Assembly (NCBI GenBank): GCA_029204225.1
Contig: CM055111.1
Span: forward strand, 11,357,999 to 11,421,998
Direction of reading: 5' to 3'
From: Diphasiastrum complanatum
Lineage: Eukaryota > Streptophyta > Lycopodiopsida > Lycopodiales > Lycopodiaceae
Length of the DNA: 64,000 nt
The position numbers were made by a program, and so were the translations under genes. The stretch's first letter is position 1. Each line of letters opens with the position of its first letter. Shown here in pieces: positions 62,517-64,000 of this stretch. The notes beneath the pieces are model-generated. The model did no database searches and was not told the origin of the DNA. It saw only the letters and a program-made list of their open reading frames with translations.

Positions 62517-64000
62517 CTATGAATACTTCATTCCTGGTCAACTTTAAAACTAGTTTAAACCATATTTGTACTACCACTCGATGGTCTGACAGTTCCAACA
62601 ACTGTTCTGTTTGAACGGTATTTTCAGATAGTTTCAAGTCATGATCGTCATGAGCCCCCAAGTCAATAACGAAGTACTTTGTTGGGGTCAGATTACGAGA
62701 TTCCTTCCTAACACGTGTCTGTCTTGTCTCACTTTTGGCATTCCCATTACCCGCATCCATTTTGTTATCAGAAAGAACAACATAACCATTCATTCCAACA
62801 CGTTCCTGTTAGGTATTAGATTGTAAGATTTTCGAGATAGCTCACATCAACATTTGGAGTTTTCCCAATCACACTAGCAGCTTTTCCGGACCTTATGTAT
62901 CAATTTAGTACCATCTAAGAATAACAGAAGCAAAGGTGTTGTATCTGTCTGTAGATATATAGGTTTTTTTTTCACAAATGGAGAGGCAAAAATGGAATTA
63001 AATTGCAAAACTAGGCGCATTAAATAATTTGTCATGAAACTGAATTTTTTTTGCAAGCCAACATTTCCCATGTTAATTGTATAGAAATGTTAATAGTCAC
63101 TAATATTGGCCAGTCGTTTGATATGTATTTCTTTGCAAGGGTGCCTTTTGGGATTTCTTTGGGTAGTAATATTAGATTGTAATATTTGTGATTGTGTTTC
63201 AGATAGATGAATGTGTCTGATTGAAAATTTTCTGCTTTTTGTAAATTGGAGATGAAAACTAGCAAGAATTTTGTATGGGTTATGGTGAGATTCGTTCAGT
63301 TATTTTGGATGTGCTAATGAGATTTAGCCTCCACAATCTTTACTAATATGAAAAAAATGTCGCAAATTATATGCTTTATGCATGATTGTCAATGTGTTTG
63401 AGGTTTGTAAAGCCATTCTTCTTTGGGTTATTTGCTTAGTTTTATGTGTATTCTGATGCTCGGATAAAATATACTTGCACTACATACAGTTACAAAATTA
63501 TAGCATTCTGAATGTGTTGTATTTTATAATTTGATTGTATTATTACGTGACTAAGTTTCTATATTAAGTGCATAGTAGGTAGGTATTCTAACAATTTAAT
63601 AAGAGTATTGTACTAATGCATGTGTACAAAATCAAAAACATTGAACATTTCTTGATTGTCATTGCCAAGATTTTAAACATTCTCTAAATGCGTAAACTTT
63701 CGGCCATCCATCAGGTGGAAAATCCTGGTGCATGAATTATTGCGTATTATTGTTGGTGGAAAATCCAACACTAGTACGTAATTTAGTTGTAGTTGTATAT
63801 AAATGGTAAACTTTAATTAAGCGTCGACCTTACACAAGAACTAACAGCAATGAATAGTCAGTAATCAGTTCCCTTTCGACGCTCTGTTTATGAGATTATG
63901 GCGTTCATATTCTTTGCAAATATGAAAAAAAATTTGAGCCCGAAATATGTTTTATTCATGCACATCAATGTATTTAAGCTTCTTAGTCATTTTCCTTTTA
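62517..64000. other. AT-rich intergenic DNA, nothing assigned
   Basis: A 97-codon minus-strand ORF (62793-62500) has no recognisable motif. The rest shows no structure. Confidence 0.35.

Noticed and set aside
62500-62793. 97-codon minus-strand ORF
   Set aside because: No motif, no splice context and AT-rich surroundings; likely chance.

Overview
This window is nuclear DNA from a land plant. It is AT-rich, dominated by transposable elements, and holds one recognisable host gene. That gene is read on the minus strand between 59578 and 20585 and encodes a chloroplast MlaD-domain lipid-transfer protein, TGD2. I rebuilt it from five exons (about 462 aa) whose splice sites and reading phases agree. 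The coding span is about 39 kb for a 1.4-kb CDS because introns 1 (about 10.5 kb) and 2 (about 22.6 kb) are packed with mobile DNA. Introns bloated in this way, and the divergence of the protein from the flowering-plant versions I remember, suggest a fern, a gymnosperm or another non-flowering vascular plant. This is an inference; no species marker is visible.

Layout. 1-20584 lies downstream of the gene: degenerate intergenic DNA with an LTR fragment, a foldback MITE, a purine-rich minisatellite, a young full-length non-autonomous Copia element (10373-15483, target duplication AACTT) nested in the RNase H region of an older Copia, and a dimeric tRNA-like repeat. 20585-25440 holds exons 5, 4 and 3 and a modest intron 3. 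Intron 2 (25441-48029) carries permuted LINE fragments, a hAT transposase pseudogene with a BED finger, a LINE with a near-complete reverse transcriptase and a TC-repeat tail, a decayed Copia, a non-autonomous Copia whose LTR contains a primer-binding site, and a degraded Ty3/gypsy element with all pol domains. Exon 2 is at 48030-48359. Intron 1 (48360-58825) carries an LTR with an unknown 200-aa ORF, a composite of a Copia-like element and a chromovirus broken by three local inversions, and a small Pack-MULE-like element with 10-bp target duplications. Exon 1 is at 58826-59578. 59579-64000 is upstream DNA with a 346-bp tandem duplication.

How the parts relate. TGD2 is the substrate-binding subunit of the TGD1/2/3 transporter that moves ER-derived lipid across the inner chloroplast envelope. 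The rest is mobile DNA, nearly all of it non-functional. The main novelty is a set of non-autonomous LTR elements that keep gag (one also keeps protease) but have unknown ORF material where pol should be. One such block is conserved, in the same reading frame, in separate copies in this window. No prokaryotic features, CRISPR arrays, rRNA genes or intact tRNA genes were seen.
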